Below, piece after piece: positions 1 to 8,959 of a stretch of DNA of 64,000 nucleotides. The notes beneath the pieces are model-generated. The model ran no database searches and had not been told where the DNA came from. It was given only the letters and a program-made list of their open reading frames with translations. Positions within the stretch are counted from its first letter, which is position 1; the number at the start of each line of letters is the position of its first letter. The DNA is taken from the NCBI RefSeq assembly GCF_040954645.1, contig NC_092803.1:80390263-80454262 (forward strand), given 5' to 3'. This DNA comes from Diabrotica undecimpunctata. Lineage: Eukaryota > Arthropoda > Insecta > Coleoptera > Chrysomelidae. The position numbers were made by a program, and so were the translations under genes.

Positions 1-2
1 TC

Positions 3-827
3 AAAGGGAATTCTAAAAGTAAACTGACTCCAGATAATGTGACATCCTACGTTTGGACAGAAAACGAGTTTAAAAAAGGATCTAATGAAATTGCTTCGTT
101 TGTTTTTGATACACTTAAAACAACAGAAATGAAAAGCCCTATTACTACTGTGCGATTAGTAAGCGATGGATGTGGGGGTCAGAACAAAAATTCAATAGTC
201 GTGGCCATGGTTTGTTTCTGGCTTTCTAAACATGCACCAAAAAATGTAAAAACGGTGGAGTTCTTTTTTCCCATAACAGGTCATAGCTATCTTCCACCAG
301 ATCGAGTATTTGGAGTCTCAGAAAAGTTTATGAGAAAAAAAGAGGTGATTTACAAACCATCAGAGTACATTGATATTATAGCCGAACATTCGAAAGTAGT
401 AAAGGTTGGCCAAGACTGTGACGTCTTTGACTGGAAGAAAGAAAAGGATGTATTCATGAAAAAACCGGCACAATTTCATTTTCAACTGGGGACATGCAAA
501 AGAATTATTCTGACAAGAACTAAATATAAAAATGTTCTCGTTAGAGGTGAGTACACATACAAGTCAGACTTGGGCGTGGCAAAGTCTTTAACCAAGCCAG
601 GAAAACTGCTTTTCAACATGAATCCAAACTTGATTCCTTTGTCAAACTCAACGAAACCAGTGAAGAAAGTTGACGTTAACAACTTGTTGAAGAAGCATTA
701 TGGAGACCAGTGGAGGGACAATGAGGATTTACTCTTCTACAAAAATGTCATCGATGGGGCTGATGACAATATAGAACCCGAGTCAGTTTGTGAACATATC
801 GAAGAAGTCAACATTCTTAATGTTTAA
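3..827 (+). CDS. DUF7869-type transposase-like protein, C-terminal part (cut by window edge)
   Basis: The frame is open from base 3 without a start, so the N-terminus lies outside the window. The visible 274 codons end at a TAA at 825-827. Two blocks typical of the family are present: SDGCGGQNKN (bases 162-191) and GHSYLPPDRVFG followed by a Glu (bases 279-323). I take the Asp of the first block and the D/E pair of the second as candidate acidic catalytic residues, by analogy with DDE transposases (inference). A basic tail with KPGKLLF and a KKHYGDQW end follows. Relatives in this window are at 14480-15525, 24626-25446 and 55981-56392, and two of those sit inside elements with terminal inverted repeats and 4-bp target duplications. 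This copy has no internal stop, which makes it the best preserved of the four. It could instead be a domesticated host gene. Family membership is by recognition, not by search. Confidence 0.6.
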   Translation, partial: KGNSKSKLTPDNVTSYVWTENEFKKGSNEIASFVFDTLKTTEMKSPITTVRLVSDGCGGQNKNSIVVAMVCFWLSKHAPKNVKTVEFFFPITGHSYLPPDRVFGVSEKFMRKKEVIYKPSEYIDIIAEHSKVVKVGQDCDVFDWKKEKDVFMKKPAQFHFQLGTCKRIILTRTKYKNVLVRGEYTYKSDLGVAKSLTKPGKLLFNMNPNLIPLSNSTKPVKKVDVNNLLKKHYGDQWRDNEDLLFYKNVIDGADDNIEPESVCEHIEEVNILNV

Positions 828-2462
828 AAATACGATATTCTAAACAGTGTAAAACAATCAAAGCAAGTCTGATTTACAAAACAAATAACAATTAGTTTTA
901 AAGAGTAAAACATATCACTGTAAACTAAATTTATTGATTTGGTAAAATTAAAATTGAAATAAAATAATTTATTTATTGTTTTTAATTCTAAACCACAAAA
1001 ATCATCAATATAAATCACCTTATTTTTCTTGGTTTTAGGTTTGAATTTAAGGTTAAAATATAAATAAAGCAAAGTTCAAATATTTTGGATCATAACTAAC
1101 ATTATCCATGAGATTTTGGTGCAAAACTCACAGTTAACCATATTTTGGTACAAAACTCACATTGTCTGAATTTTAAATTAAATTTACAAAACAATCTTCA
1201 TTAAATACACCCATAAAATTTGGGCAAACAGTTTCTATTACAACAAGGTTGTTACGCAAAAAAAATTGAAGCATTATTCCATGGCCTTCAATAGTAAACA
1301 GTTTTTCTCATTTTTCCGAAAGTTGAGAAACGTGGAGAATGTGAATTTTGCATCTATACCATTCGTTTGTTGCAGTATAGATACATCCGAAAGGTTCTCG
1401 AACACCGATCATCGTCGTTTTGAGATGCAACCGTTATATTGGCTACGTCGAAATAAGCAGGTTTGGGCCAATATGTACATAGCATAATTATATCATATAA
1501 AATTTATCTTGACAAAAAGAAAAAAGTACATTTAAATTTTATATATTGTAAATTACATCAGAAACAAAACAGTTGGTTTGATAGAAAATAATTTTTTTAG
1601 AAATTGTGAATCAAGTTCTACAAAATGTTGTCTAATACATAATTCACAATAATGTTCCCTTAATCTCACCTTAAAATTGAGGGAAATTGTCTTCATTTTT
1701 TTCCTTTGTATGGCTTTAGTTAAATGGATTTCTTGTTGATCTAGACTATGATTAAGTAATGGTATGAAATACTGCTGTTGCTATTGTTAGATTCATAGCC
1801 AATTTCAAATGAATCTCATTTGATTTTTAAAAATTGGGAATCATCCTTTTCATACTCTGTATTGCCTTTCCACATTATTCCTAGTTCTATGAGAGATTCA
1901 TTATAAAGATTCTCTGCTTTTGTTCAAGCATCTTATCTAGCTGTGTCGTCAAGAGTATGATTTCAAACTGTAACCACACTAATCAATCAACTATAAAAAA
2001 TAGTACAAACATAACAAATTCTCCAGCGTCAAATCTTTGTATGCCACTATTATTAAATATTATTTTATCATATATGGAACTTATCCATTTTGTAACAATA
2101 TTTCTAATTTTTAAACTAGTCACTGATTTTTTTGGACATTTAATGTAAAACTCTTTTTCTGAACGATACTTTTCTGCATTTACGCCTCCATAACAATCAA
2201 TTCGTATTAAAGTACAAATAACTGAAGCTATTATGAAAATCATAGAAGAGCATAAAACCCTTCTTTAACTTAATATTTCGTTATTTGTCTAATATATTTT
2301 TAATTTTTGAAGCTTTTGTCCCCATATACCTTCAAAAACAAAAAATAATAATGTCAAAAATGACTGTTGGACTGGTGTATTAGCTTCTCCCCTAAAAATA
2401 TGTGCTGATTACAGTATTTTCTCTATATACATTAGGTCATTAATGTTAAATGGTTTGACTCC
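828..2462. other. AT-rich non-coding stretch; possible 3' subterminal repeats of the element at the left edge
   Basis: No convincing gene is seen. Two near-identical copies of a motif reading roughly TTTTGGTRCAAAACTCACA lie at about 1113-1134 and 1143-1164. Short repeats of this kind sit near the ends of the other DUF7869 elements in this window, so this may be the 3' end of the element carrying the first reading frame (inference). The left end of that element is outside the window, so this cannot be confirmed here. Confidence 0.35.
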
Positions 2463-2605
2463 TTAAGGCCGATTCTCATTAGACGTGCAAGGCACCGGCA
2501 AGGCACATGCTCGGCACGGGCAAGGTTTTCGGAGTCAATTCCCACTGCGAAAGGCTTGCCGTGGGATAGTAGTAGGAAGTACATAGCGAAGAAGCAGAGG
2601 AGTAC

Positions 2606-2757
2606 GGAGCACCTGTCCCTAATTTGCATACACCTGTCCCTAATTAGCACCTGTCCCTAATTAGCATACACCTGTCCCTAATTAGCACCTGCCCCAACTT
2701 GCACCTGCCCTAATTTGCATACACCTGTCCCTAATTTGCACCTGCCCTTAATTTGCA
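2606..2757 (+). repeat. 17/21-bp tandem array, left arm of the foldback-like element (continues at 4733-4815)
   Basis: Successive units read CACCTGTCCCTAATTTG or CACCTGTCCCTAATTAG, with or without a trailing CATA, giving alternating 17- and 21-bp periods. The array is interrupted by the MULE insertion at 2758-4732 and resumes at 4733. Confidence 0.85.
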
Positions 2758-4732
2758 GGGCGGACGTAATTTCGGCCGGAAAAAGAGCAGGTACTAAAAG
2801 CCGGTAGGTAAATTCGGCCGGAGGTTTTAAGTTGCTTCCTTATCTCATAGGTATTTTCGGCCGCAAATCAAATAAAATAACAGAATGCTTTATATTAAAA
2901 TATTTCTTTATTTCAATAAAATTATTACATCAACTTATTTCTATAAATTAAGTAAACTATAAATTTTTAAAAAACGTTTTGATGTGATACAGATTTAACG
3001 AAATTAATTCTAGAAATATTGTCAGATCGAAGCATATTTACCATGTTTTCGATAAATTTTAGTTTGTTTTTTACTTGTTTGTCTTTAATTTTTGCTGGAA
3101 TATTTAAATTTTTTATTTTTAAATATGCATCGATATGACAATCTTTTAATTTTTCTATAAAAATAAATATAGAAGGGTGACTTGAATAAAAACTAGAATT
3201 AAAGTGCGAATGGAATGATTCGCAGGCATTTGTGGTTCTTTTAATTGATGGGTTTTCATATGCCCATATATTTGGTGGAAAATGAGATTCTGGGGCTATG
3301 TAGTTTTCTAATAAATAGTCTGCGTATTTATCTATAAGTTTATGGTCCGGTTTGTATGACATGAGATCAAATATGAAACAATCTTCAACTTCAGAGGGGT
3401 CTAAATAAGTTAGCCCAAAAGTATGAGTAAGCCATTTGCTTTCCTCGCAGTTTTTATCTTTATACATTTGGGTTAACCCTAATGATTGTATTTTCCTATA
3501 CCACGCCTGGTGCAAGTGGAATCTACAACCATTTAGTTTGGTTTTGGGAAAGACAACTTTTAATGCGTTATGAATTGCGATTTCAAAATCCACAAATACC
3601 TCCTTCGGTTCAAAAACAATATTATAAAGTTCAAAAATTTTAGATTTTACCAACAGAAAAAGTCTCATATATGTGTCACTGGTCTTATTGGGCAACAGAC
3701 AATACAAAAGAGGAACATAATGCCCATTTTCCAGTCCATGGATGGTAAATAACTGATAAAAATATTTTGTACAATAAGAAAATGTGCCATCCATGTAAAA
3801 ATCTTTCATTTTACATAAACTTATTATATTTGTATGGCAAGAAAAAACAATGATATTATCAGCTGTGCTGTTAGTAAACAAAAAATTTTCACCTGTTGTG
3901 GTTTTCGGTCCATAACTATCGAGTACAGAATGTACATCGTGAATATCCTTAGGCAGGGCTGGTAAGAGCTTACGGCGGCTGTTGTACAAATTTCTTCTTA
4001 TTAGACTGACATCTATCGATGACAAATTCTCTGGCAAATGATTTGAAAGAACGCTTTTAATAATTTTTGAAGGTTTCTCCGATATGTCTTCCTCAGCTTT
4101 GCGCTTGCATGAAGTCGTCACTATTTTTCTCTCCAACGTAGTTTCATCTGACTCGTGGTTGTGGATTAATTCACTTCTAGTAACTGTGTATTCCGCACCA
4201 ACAGTGTACAGTTTGGCTAAACATCTTAAATTTTTCTTTATACACCTCCAACGTACTTCACCACTTTTTAATACGTCCTGTTTACAAAACTGAAACTTTT
4301 CTACAACTAGTAAGTCACAACCGCGTGAACTCTTAATTACTGAAACAGATGCCATCGTATACAAATAATATATTTTATGCTTTCTATCGACTAGTAGCTT
4401 CAAGATAAGTTATAATACTGACTAGCTATAATAATTTTATACCTGTTATTTGTGAATTTTATACATTTAAAGGAATAATCTTAAGTAGGTACAACAAAGT
4501 TATTAGAATAAAGAGATAAGTAAATTAAAGGTATTTCCGACAGGTACACAGGATTAGGTATTTCCAAATAAATACACAATTAATATTTTACAGAAACTAT
4601 GAAGCGTAATTACCAATATTTTAATCTCATCGTAAACATCAACCCCTCGGCCGAAATTACCCCTGTCATAAATGGTACCCCTTGATTTATGCAGGTAGGC
4701 CAAGGGATTACCGGCCGAAATTACGCCCGCCG
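2758..4732. mobile_element. FLYWCH-MULE (Mutator-like) transposon, apparently complete
   Basis: Inverted ends of about 22 bp contain GGCGG[A/G]CGTAATTTCGGCCGG, with GGCCGAAAT/ATTTCGGCC motifs repeated further in. AATTTGCA flanks both sides (2750-2757 and 4733-4740), an 8-bp target duplication in the size range of Mutator-like elements. Because the target is itself a repeat containing this word, the duplication is suggestive rather than decisive. One uninterrupted transposase gene fills the interior. It inserted into the left arm array of the foldback-like element. Confidence 0.85.
2967..4403 (-). CDS. MULE transposase with N-terminal FLYWCH zinc finger
   Basis: The frame has 478 codons, uninterrupted. 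Residues about 28-83 form a FLYWCH-type finger: WRC at 52-54, Cys61, and a closing HNH at 81-83. Residues about 200-400 are a MULE catalytic domain with DGTF (Asp205), VDFE (Asp272), the CxxxH-type signature GCRFHLHQ (292-299) and TNACESFHSHFN (Glu395). That gives a complete D-D-E set. The protein would cut and rejoin the element's inverted ends in the nucleus. The reading frame opens at 4403, but the Met at 4355 (start MASVSVIKSS, just before the finger) is the more likely start. It lies inside ends with a putative 8-bp target duplication, and no stops or shifts are seen, so this is one of the youngest insertions in the window. A MULE relic of the same broad type is at 23480-24615. Confidence 0.85.
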   Translation of the reverse strand: MKLLVDRKHKIYYLYTMASVSVIKSSRGCDLLVVEKFQFCKQDVLKSGEVRWRCIKKNLRCLAKLYTVGAEYTVTRSELIHNHESDETTLERKIVTTSCKRKAEEDISEKPSKIIKSVLSNHLPENLSSIDVSLIRRNLYNSRRKLLPALPKDIHDVHSVLDSYGPKTTTGENFLFTNSTADNIIVFSCHTNIISLCKMKDFYMDGTFSYCTKYFYQLFTIHGLENGHYVPLLYCLLPNKTSDTYMRLFLLVKSKIFELYNIVFEPKEVFVDFEIAIHNALKVVFPKTKLNGCRFHLHQAWYRKIQSLGLTQMYKDKNCEESKWLTHTFGLTYLDPSEVEDCFIFDLMSYKPDHKLIDKYADYLLENYIAPESHFPPNIWAYENPSIKRTTNACESFHSHFNSSFYSSHPSIFIFIEKLKDCHIDAYLKIKNLNIPAKIKDKQVKNKLKFIENMVNMLRSDNISRINFVKSVSHQNVF

Positions 4733-4815
4733 AATTTGCATACACCTGTCCCTAATTTGCACCTGTTCGTAATTTGCATACAGCTGTCCCTAATTTGAAT
4801 GTGCTCCCTAATTTA
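4733..4815 (+). repeat. Continuation of the 17/21-bp array after the MULE insertion
   Basis: It has the same unit and orientation as 2606-2757. Units decay towards the inner edge (CTAATTTGAATG, CCCTAATTTACATACACC), as expected for the inner boundary of an arm. Confidence 0.8.
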
Positions 4816-5699
4816 CATACACCATGGGTACAAATGGTTTGTGCAGATATACTTTGCAGCTTGCAACCTTTTCTTTCAATTAGTATTTTGTAGTTTTATA
4901 TGGGTACATATGTAGCTGCTTGAAAGAGGCCTGAAATTAACTTAATAAACTGCTGGTAGCACTACACAGGTGACGATCTTCAAGATTTAATTAATGTGGG
5001 TAGCAGGCATTGAAACACAAAGAAAATGATTATGTTACCTTTAGTAAGAGGTAGGGAGTCGATTTGGCTCTTACATTTATTTCTCATTGGTTAAACCACT
5101 ACATAGTTAAGCAATTCAGAGACGGGTATAGGACTGTGAAAGGGATTAGGATTCTATAAAACCAATACTTGCTCCATTATATGATTATTATTTTTTAGTA
5201 ACAAACCCAAACAGTTTAAGTTTAAAAAATTATTAGTTTTTAGTAAAACAGCTCAAAATGAAGGTATCCAGGTTTAGTGTTCCTATTAATGGAAAAAAAT
5301 CTGCAAAAATTATTTCGCAATTGCAGAAATCTCCTAATTTGGAAGACAGTGTTAACTCAAGCATAGAGTTTGTTGATGGCGATATGAAGAACCATTGTCC
5401 ATTAGGATTTAGGGAATTCCAACCGAAGGTTTCCTGTTCGTCGACACCAGCTTAATCAATACTGGATTCAAGATATGATGACATATCCGAAGATAGTGCT
5501 TCCGAAGTTGAAGAAATTTTAAAAGTGTCGATTCGTGGGCTAAACAGATGGACACATATTTGGTGTTTGATGGCTTTAAGTAAAACCTCGTTCACTTAAA
5601 AACACGTTAGATATCTGCACTTTACCACTCATTGTTAATAACTAAATAACACATACAACACAAGGCTTCTTATACCCCTTTACATGTGTTCACATATCT
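4816..5699. other. Central spacer of the foldback-like element
   Basis: This is an AT-rich segment between the two tandem-repeat arms. A short plus-strand frame at 5258-5455 starts MKVSRFSVPINGKKSAK and is followed, after stops, by a short acidic stretch. I recognise no domain, and the frame may be the eroded remnant of a gene carried by the element. Nothing else is seen. Confidence 0.4.
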
Positions 5700-6015
5700 G
5701 GGATGGGAGGTGTACGCAAATTAGCGAGCACATGCAAAGCTGTATGCAAATTAGGGGCACCTGTAGGCAAATTAGGAACAGGTGCAAATTATGGACAGGT
5801 GTATGCAAATTAAGGGCAGGTGCTAATTAGGGACAGGTGTATGCAAATTAGGGACAGGTGTATGCCAATTAGGGCAGGTGCAAATTAGGGACAGGTGTAT
5901 GCAAATTAGGGACAGAGGCTAATTAGGGACAGGTGTATGCAAATTAGGGACAGGTGTATGCAAATTAGGGCAGGTGCAAATTAGGGATAGGTGTATGCAA
6001 ATTAAGAGCAGGTGC
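5700..6015 (-). repeat. 17/21-bp tandem array, right arm (inverted orientation)
   Basis: Units read TATGCAAATTAGGGACAGGTG with 17-bp variants, the reverse complement of the left array. The innermost units near 5700-5790 are the most diverged. The outermost part passes into the unique end GCTCCGTGCTCCTCTGCTCC, which mirrors the left end. Confidence 0.85.
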
Positions 6016-6084
6016 TCCGTGCTCCTCTGCTCCTTCGCTATTTACTTCCTACTGATAGTTGATAGTTGTTTTGTGTAGTGAACA

Positions 6085-6401
6085 ATGTTCAAAACTTTCA
6101 CGTTAATAAAAATTGCTCTAATATTAGACGAAGAAGAAACAGAAAATGAAAACAAATATTGCAGAAACAGAAAAAGACGTTTTTGGGTGCATAAAATGCT
6201 AAAGAACCGCAATGAAGAAGGAGAATTCGCAACGTTATACTCAGAACTTTTAGACGATCAGACAAATTTTTTTAAATATTACCGAATGACCATGGATGAA
6301 TTTAACAACTTAGTGACGCATATTGAGGGACCTCTTCAAAAACAAAATACTTCTTTCCCGGAATCCATTTCACCGATGCAAAAACTTGGAGTCTGCTTAA
6401 G
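6085..6401 (+). pseudogene. Harbinger (HARBI1-like) transposase, N-terminal fragment
   Basis: The frame encodes the N-terminal region of Harbinger nucleases, with RRFWVHKMLKNRNEEGEFAT, a FFKYYRMTMDEFNNLV block and ISPMQKLGVCLR. This is the segment that precedes the DDE domain in the family. A consensus-like splice donor (AAG|GTATGT) lies at 6401-6407. No catalytic domain follows in any frame before the convergent accessory gene, so about two thirds of the protein is missing through internal deletion. The frame continues to 6516 only as intron-like sequence. The gene starts just inside the scar of the nested insertion (2571-6053), so its original 5' leader has been split. Confidence 0.7.
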
Positions 6402-6703
6402 GTATGTACTGAAACTATTTACGTGTCGTTATTTTGTCTCCACCCTATTATATTTTAATTTTGAATTGAAAGGGTATATTTATAATGACGAATTATTTTA
6501 TTTGGGTTTATTATAGTTTTTAATTAGCTCTACAGATTTTTAAAAAATACTTTTATTCTTTCATATCAAAATAGACTGTATTCTAGAAGTAACATATCAA
6601 AAATTCTCAAGGTACCTACCATTTAAAAAACTAAAAAATATACTATATTCTAACTTACTACCTAGTAACAAAAGAACTATAATCAGTAACATAATATGTC
6701 TCA

Positions 6704-7266
6704 TCATTCAGTATCCGTCGGTGAAAAATTTTCATAATATAAAGAGGCTGCTGATGATGGAGGCATAGAGCAACTTGAAGACGGACCAGATGGCACTGAT
6801 ATTGCTGAAGCAGTCGCATATGGATATGGTAAAGATGTTAGCTTATCTTGGTGGTGTGGAAGTTGTTGACTACCTTGGTATGGTGTATTAGGTGGTTTAT
6901 TGTGGGAATAATAAGTTATGGGAAATTGTTGAGGAAACTGTTGGCCAATATATTTACCTTCAATATCAGAGACAATGGTAAAGATTTTATTTTTCACAAG
7001 ATACTTATCAGCAGGTGAAAATTTTTTTATGCTATTTTTAATGCTATCAAAAAAATAATCAAGTTCGTCTTTTTGTTCACTTTGTTTTTTTTTTACTCTT
7101 CTAGTAAATATTTCATAAGAGTACCACTAGCAGTTTGTAGAGTAGAATTATCTTTGTTTTTTTGTTTGGGTGATTTTCTTTTTTTAGGTGTATCGTCTGC
7201 GTAGCAGACGGAGGACCTTTCAGGAACATTAGGATTTTCAGGGTTTGATTCATCCTCGTCATCCAT
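6704..7266 (-). pseudogene. Harbinger accessory protein (MADF/BESS-type) C-terminal half, frameshifted
   Basis: Reading right to left from an ATG at 7266, the frame gives MDDEDESNPENPNVPERSS and a basic KKRKSPKQKNK stretch. It stops at a run of ten A's (7083-7092 on the plus strand) where one base appears lost. In the neighbouring frame it continues with DELDYFFDSIKNSIKKFSPA, a BESS-like dimerisation motif, and ends with a Pro/Gln/Ser-rich tail (6704-6997). Harbinger elements carry a second DNA-binding protein needed for nuclear import and end recognition, and this is its likely remnant. The N-terminal MADF/Myb domain is not visible. It is convergent with the transposase, as usual for these elements. 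Confidence 0.6.
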
Positions 7267-7726
7267 TACAACGCGTAAAGTTTCTGCAATTCTCTATCGT
7301 CACTATGAAACTGATTTCAAACAACCACTATTGCCGGTTGCTTGCCGGTAAGGTATTCAGACTTGTCGTGACCTGCACGGCACATGATAGGCAAATATTG
7401 TCTCGAAAGAACGTGGCATGCAAAGCCCATCGGCTACCGGTGCCTGGCACGCATAGTGTGAATTAAATCCCGTGAAGTTAATAAGATTTAATGTAAAATG
7501 TATTTTGCCGAGACGATGCCTTGCCCATGCCAATTACTTGCCTTGCATGATAGTGAGAATCGGGCTTTAATGATTTTTTTATCCACCAATGTTAATTTGA
7601 TTATATTGATCACATATTGTGTGGAGTATCATGGCATTAGACAAAATATATTTGCCACAAAACATGAAAACTAATAATTATTTGAAATGTTTCATGTTGT
7701 CTATTTCTTTATACTGTAAATATTCT

Positions 7727-8222
7727 TTATACTTTAACTATAATACTATTTTTGAATTTCGGATAAAATAATGATGAAATCAAGTACACCGATTTATCTG
7801 AGGAAGACAGGAGAGATGTAATATTTAGCGGCAATGGAAACTCATTGTGAATGAGTTCTTGATACAGAATTGAATAGAATCGAGAGTTCAGAGAACATTC
7901 GAGGAATATGTGATTTAGATCATCAATAGATACATTGTCACTAATACAGACAGGAGAGTTAGGTATTTCAATTTTATATAACTGGAATGGAAAGCGACTA
8001 TGGTTTAATTTTAAACGAGTCAATACTGACATTTAGGCTCTAGCATAATAATTATAGATGAAATGATAAATACGGTAGCAACTGTGAGTACTTTTTGCGG
8101 CCATATCCGCAATTTTATTACCTTCGACTCCGCAATGTCCGTTCTTCCAAAAAAACGAAACAGTTAAATTACTTTGCTTAAAGTCCATAATTATTTTTAT
8201 ATGTTCAAAATTAAGGCATTTC
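7727..8222 (-). pseudogene. Jockey-type non-LTR retrotransposon, RNase H end and C-terminal tail
   Basis: Reading right to left, the sequence gives a block ending FFWKNGHCGVEGNKIADMAA, the last conserved block of a retrotransposon RNase H. After one stop comes a tail frame (8032-7727) with VCISDNVSIDDLNHIFLECS, the terminal zinc-knuckle-like region of Jockey/I-type LINEs. The usual first cysteine pair is lost. It is a 5'-truncated relic on the opposite strand to the three larger Jockey relics in the window. Confidence 0.6.
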
Positions 8223-8574
8223 GGAATTGATTTAGTTGGTGACCGCTATAGTGTATTTTTATGTATGAGAGAGTAATAAAACAATAAATTATGTATGCAA
8301 ATCCCTAAACTGTTGATACGGGTGACTCAATAAAAACAGATATTTGTCAACAAGTTTACAGAAGTATATAGGAAAACAATTTTAAATTGAGTATGACCAA
8401 CAGGTATAAAGGTTGGAGCAGAATAGAATACAATAGTTGTGAGGGTTACTAATCCCTAAATAAGGTTGCCAGTGTCGGAGTGATGGAGGTTAACAGGTAC
8501 TAATGAATTTGCAAGAAATGTAAGATGTTTATTTTATTGGTTATATATAACCAATAAAAGTTTAATAAGTACCT

Positions 8575-8718
8575 ACCTATTTGCAAAATAAAGTTTAATT
8601 CTTTAGATAAAATAAAACGTTTTATTTCATCTATTTGCAAAATAAAGTTTAATTCTTTGCCTATTTGCAAAATAAAGTTTAATTCTTTAGATAAAATAAA
8701 ACGTTTTATTTTATCTGA
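8575..8718. repeat. Short tandem repeat with palindromic core
   Basis: Three copies of TTTGCAAAATAAAGTTTAAT followed by TCTTT are interleaved with two copies of AGATAAAATAAAACGTTTTA. The AAAACGTTTT core is a perfect palindrome. No gene is involved; short frames across it are artefacts of the repeat. Confidence 0.8.
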
Positions 8719-8959
8719 AATGAGTGCATTCCACGAAGTAAGGGTTTCAACAATCAAACATTTAATTCTTTAATTCCAGGAATCTACGACAGTAATTGAC
8801 TAGATAATTACCTTCTAAACTTATTCCACAGAAAATGTGATAGTGGGTTTTTCCATTTTGTATATAGGAAGGTCCAAGTGGCGTATTCAAAATTCTTAAC
8901 AGTTCACTAAAAGTAGGTACTTCAGTTGCAAGGTGCAGTTTATTGTGTATACTAGTGTT

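Larger units (their letters stand above)
2571..6053. mobile_element. Foldback-like element with tandem-repeat arms, nested in the Harbinger element
   Basis: The outer 45 bp are inverted copies of each other: AGTAGGAAGTACATAGCGAA on the left matches the reverse complement of 6034-6053 with one change. Each arm continues into tandem repeats of a 17/21-bp unit built on CACCTGTCCCTAATTTGCATA, in opposite orientation on the two sides (2606-2757 plus 4733-4815, against about 5700-6015). GATAGT flanks both ends (2565-2570 and 6054-6059), a candidate 6-bp target duplication. The Harbinger 5' region resumes directly after it. No transposase of its own is recognised, since the MULE inside has its own ends. 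The architecture resembles Drosophila foldback elements, whose long terminal repeats are made of short tandem units. The superfamily is unknown. Confidence 0.7.
2466..7566. mobile_element. PIF/Harbinger DNA transposon (decayed host of nested insertions)
   Basis: The ends are imperfect inverted repeats. The left reads AGGCCGATTCTCATTAGACG and the reverse complement of the right reads AGCCCGATTCTCACTATCAT. They are flanked by TTA on both sides (2463-2465 and 7567-7569), the 3-bp target duplication typical of Harbinger. Both subterminal regions are rich in GGCAAGG/CCTTGCC motifs. Inside are a truncated transposase (6085-6401) and a convergent accessory gene with a BESS-like motif (6704-7266, minus), the usual two-gene Harbinger layout. 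The left arm was interrupted by a second element at 2571-6053. The transposase lacks its catalytic half, so this copy is not autonomous. Confidence 0.85.

Noticed and set aside
1266..1487. Plus-strand 73-codon frame
   Set aside because: No domain, no supporting splice or promoter signal. Regarded as chance.
1983..2243. Minus-strand 86-codon frame with a hydrophobic start (MIFIIASVICTLIRIDCYGG) that could be a signal peptide
   Set aside because: Only two cysteines, no recognisable secreted-protein family, no clear splice signals, and AT-rich context that readily yields such frames.
8500..8757. Minus-strand frame with repeated KELNFILQIG
   Set aside because: An artefact of the short tandem repeat at 8575-8718.
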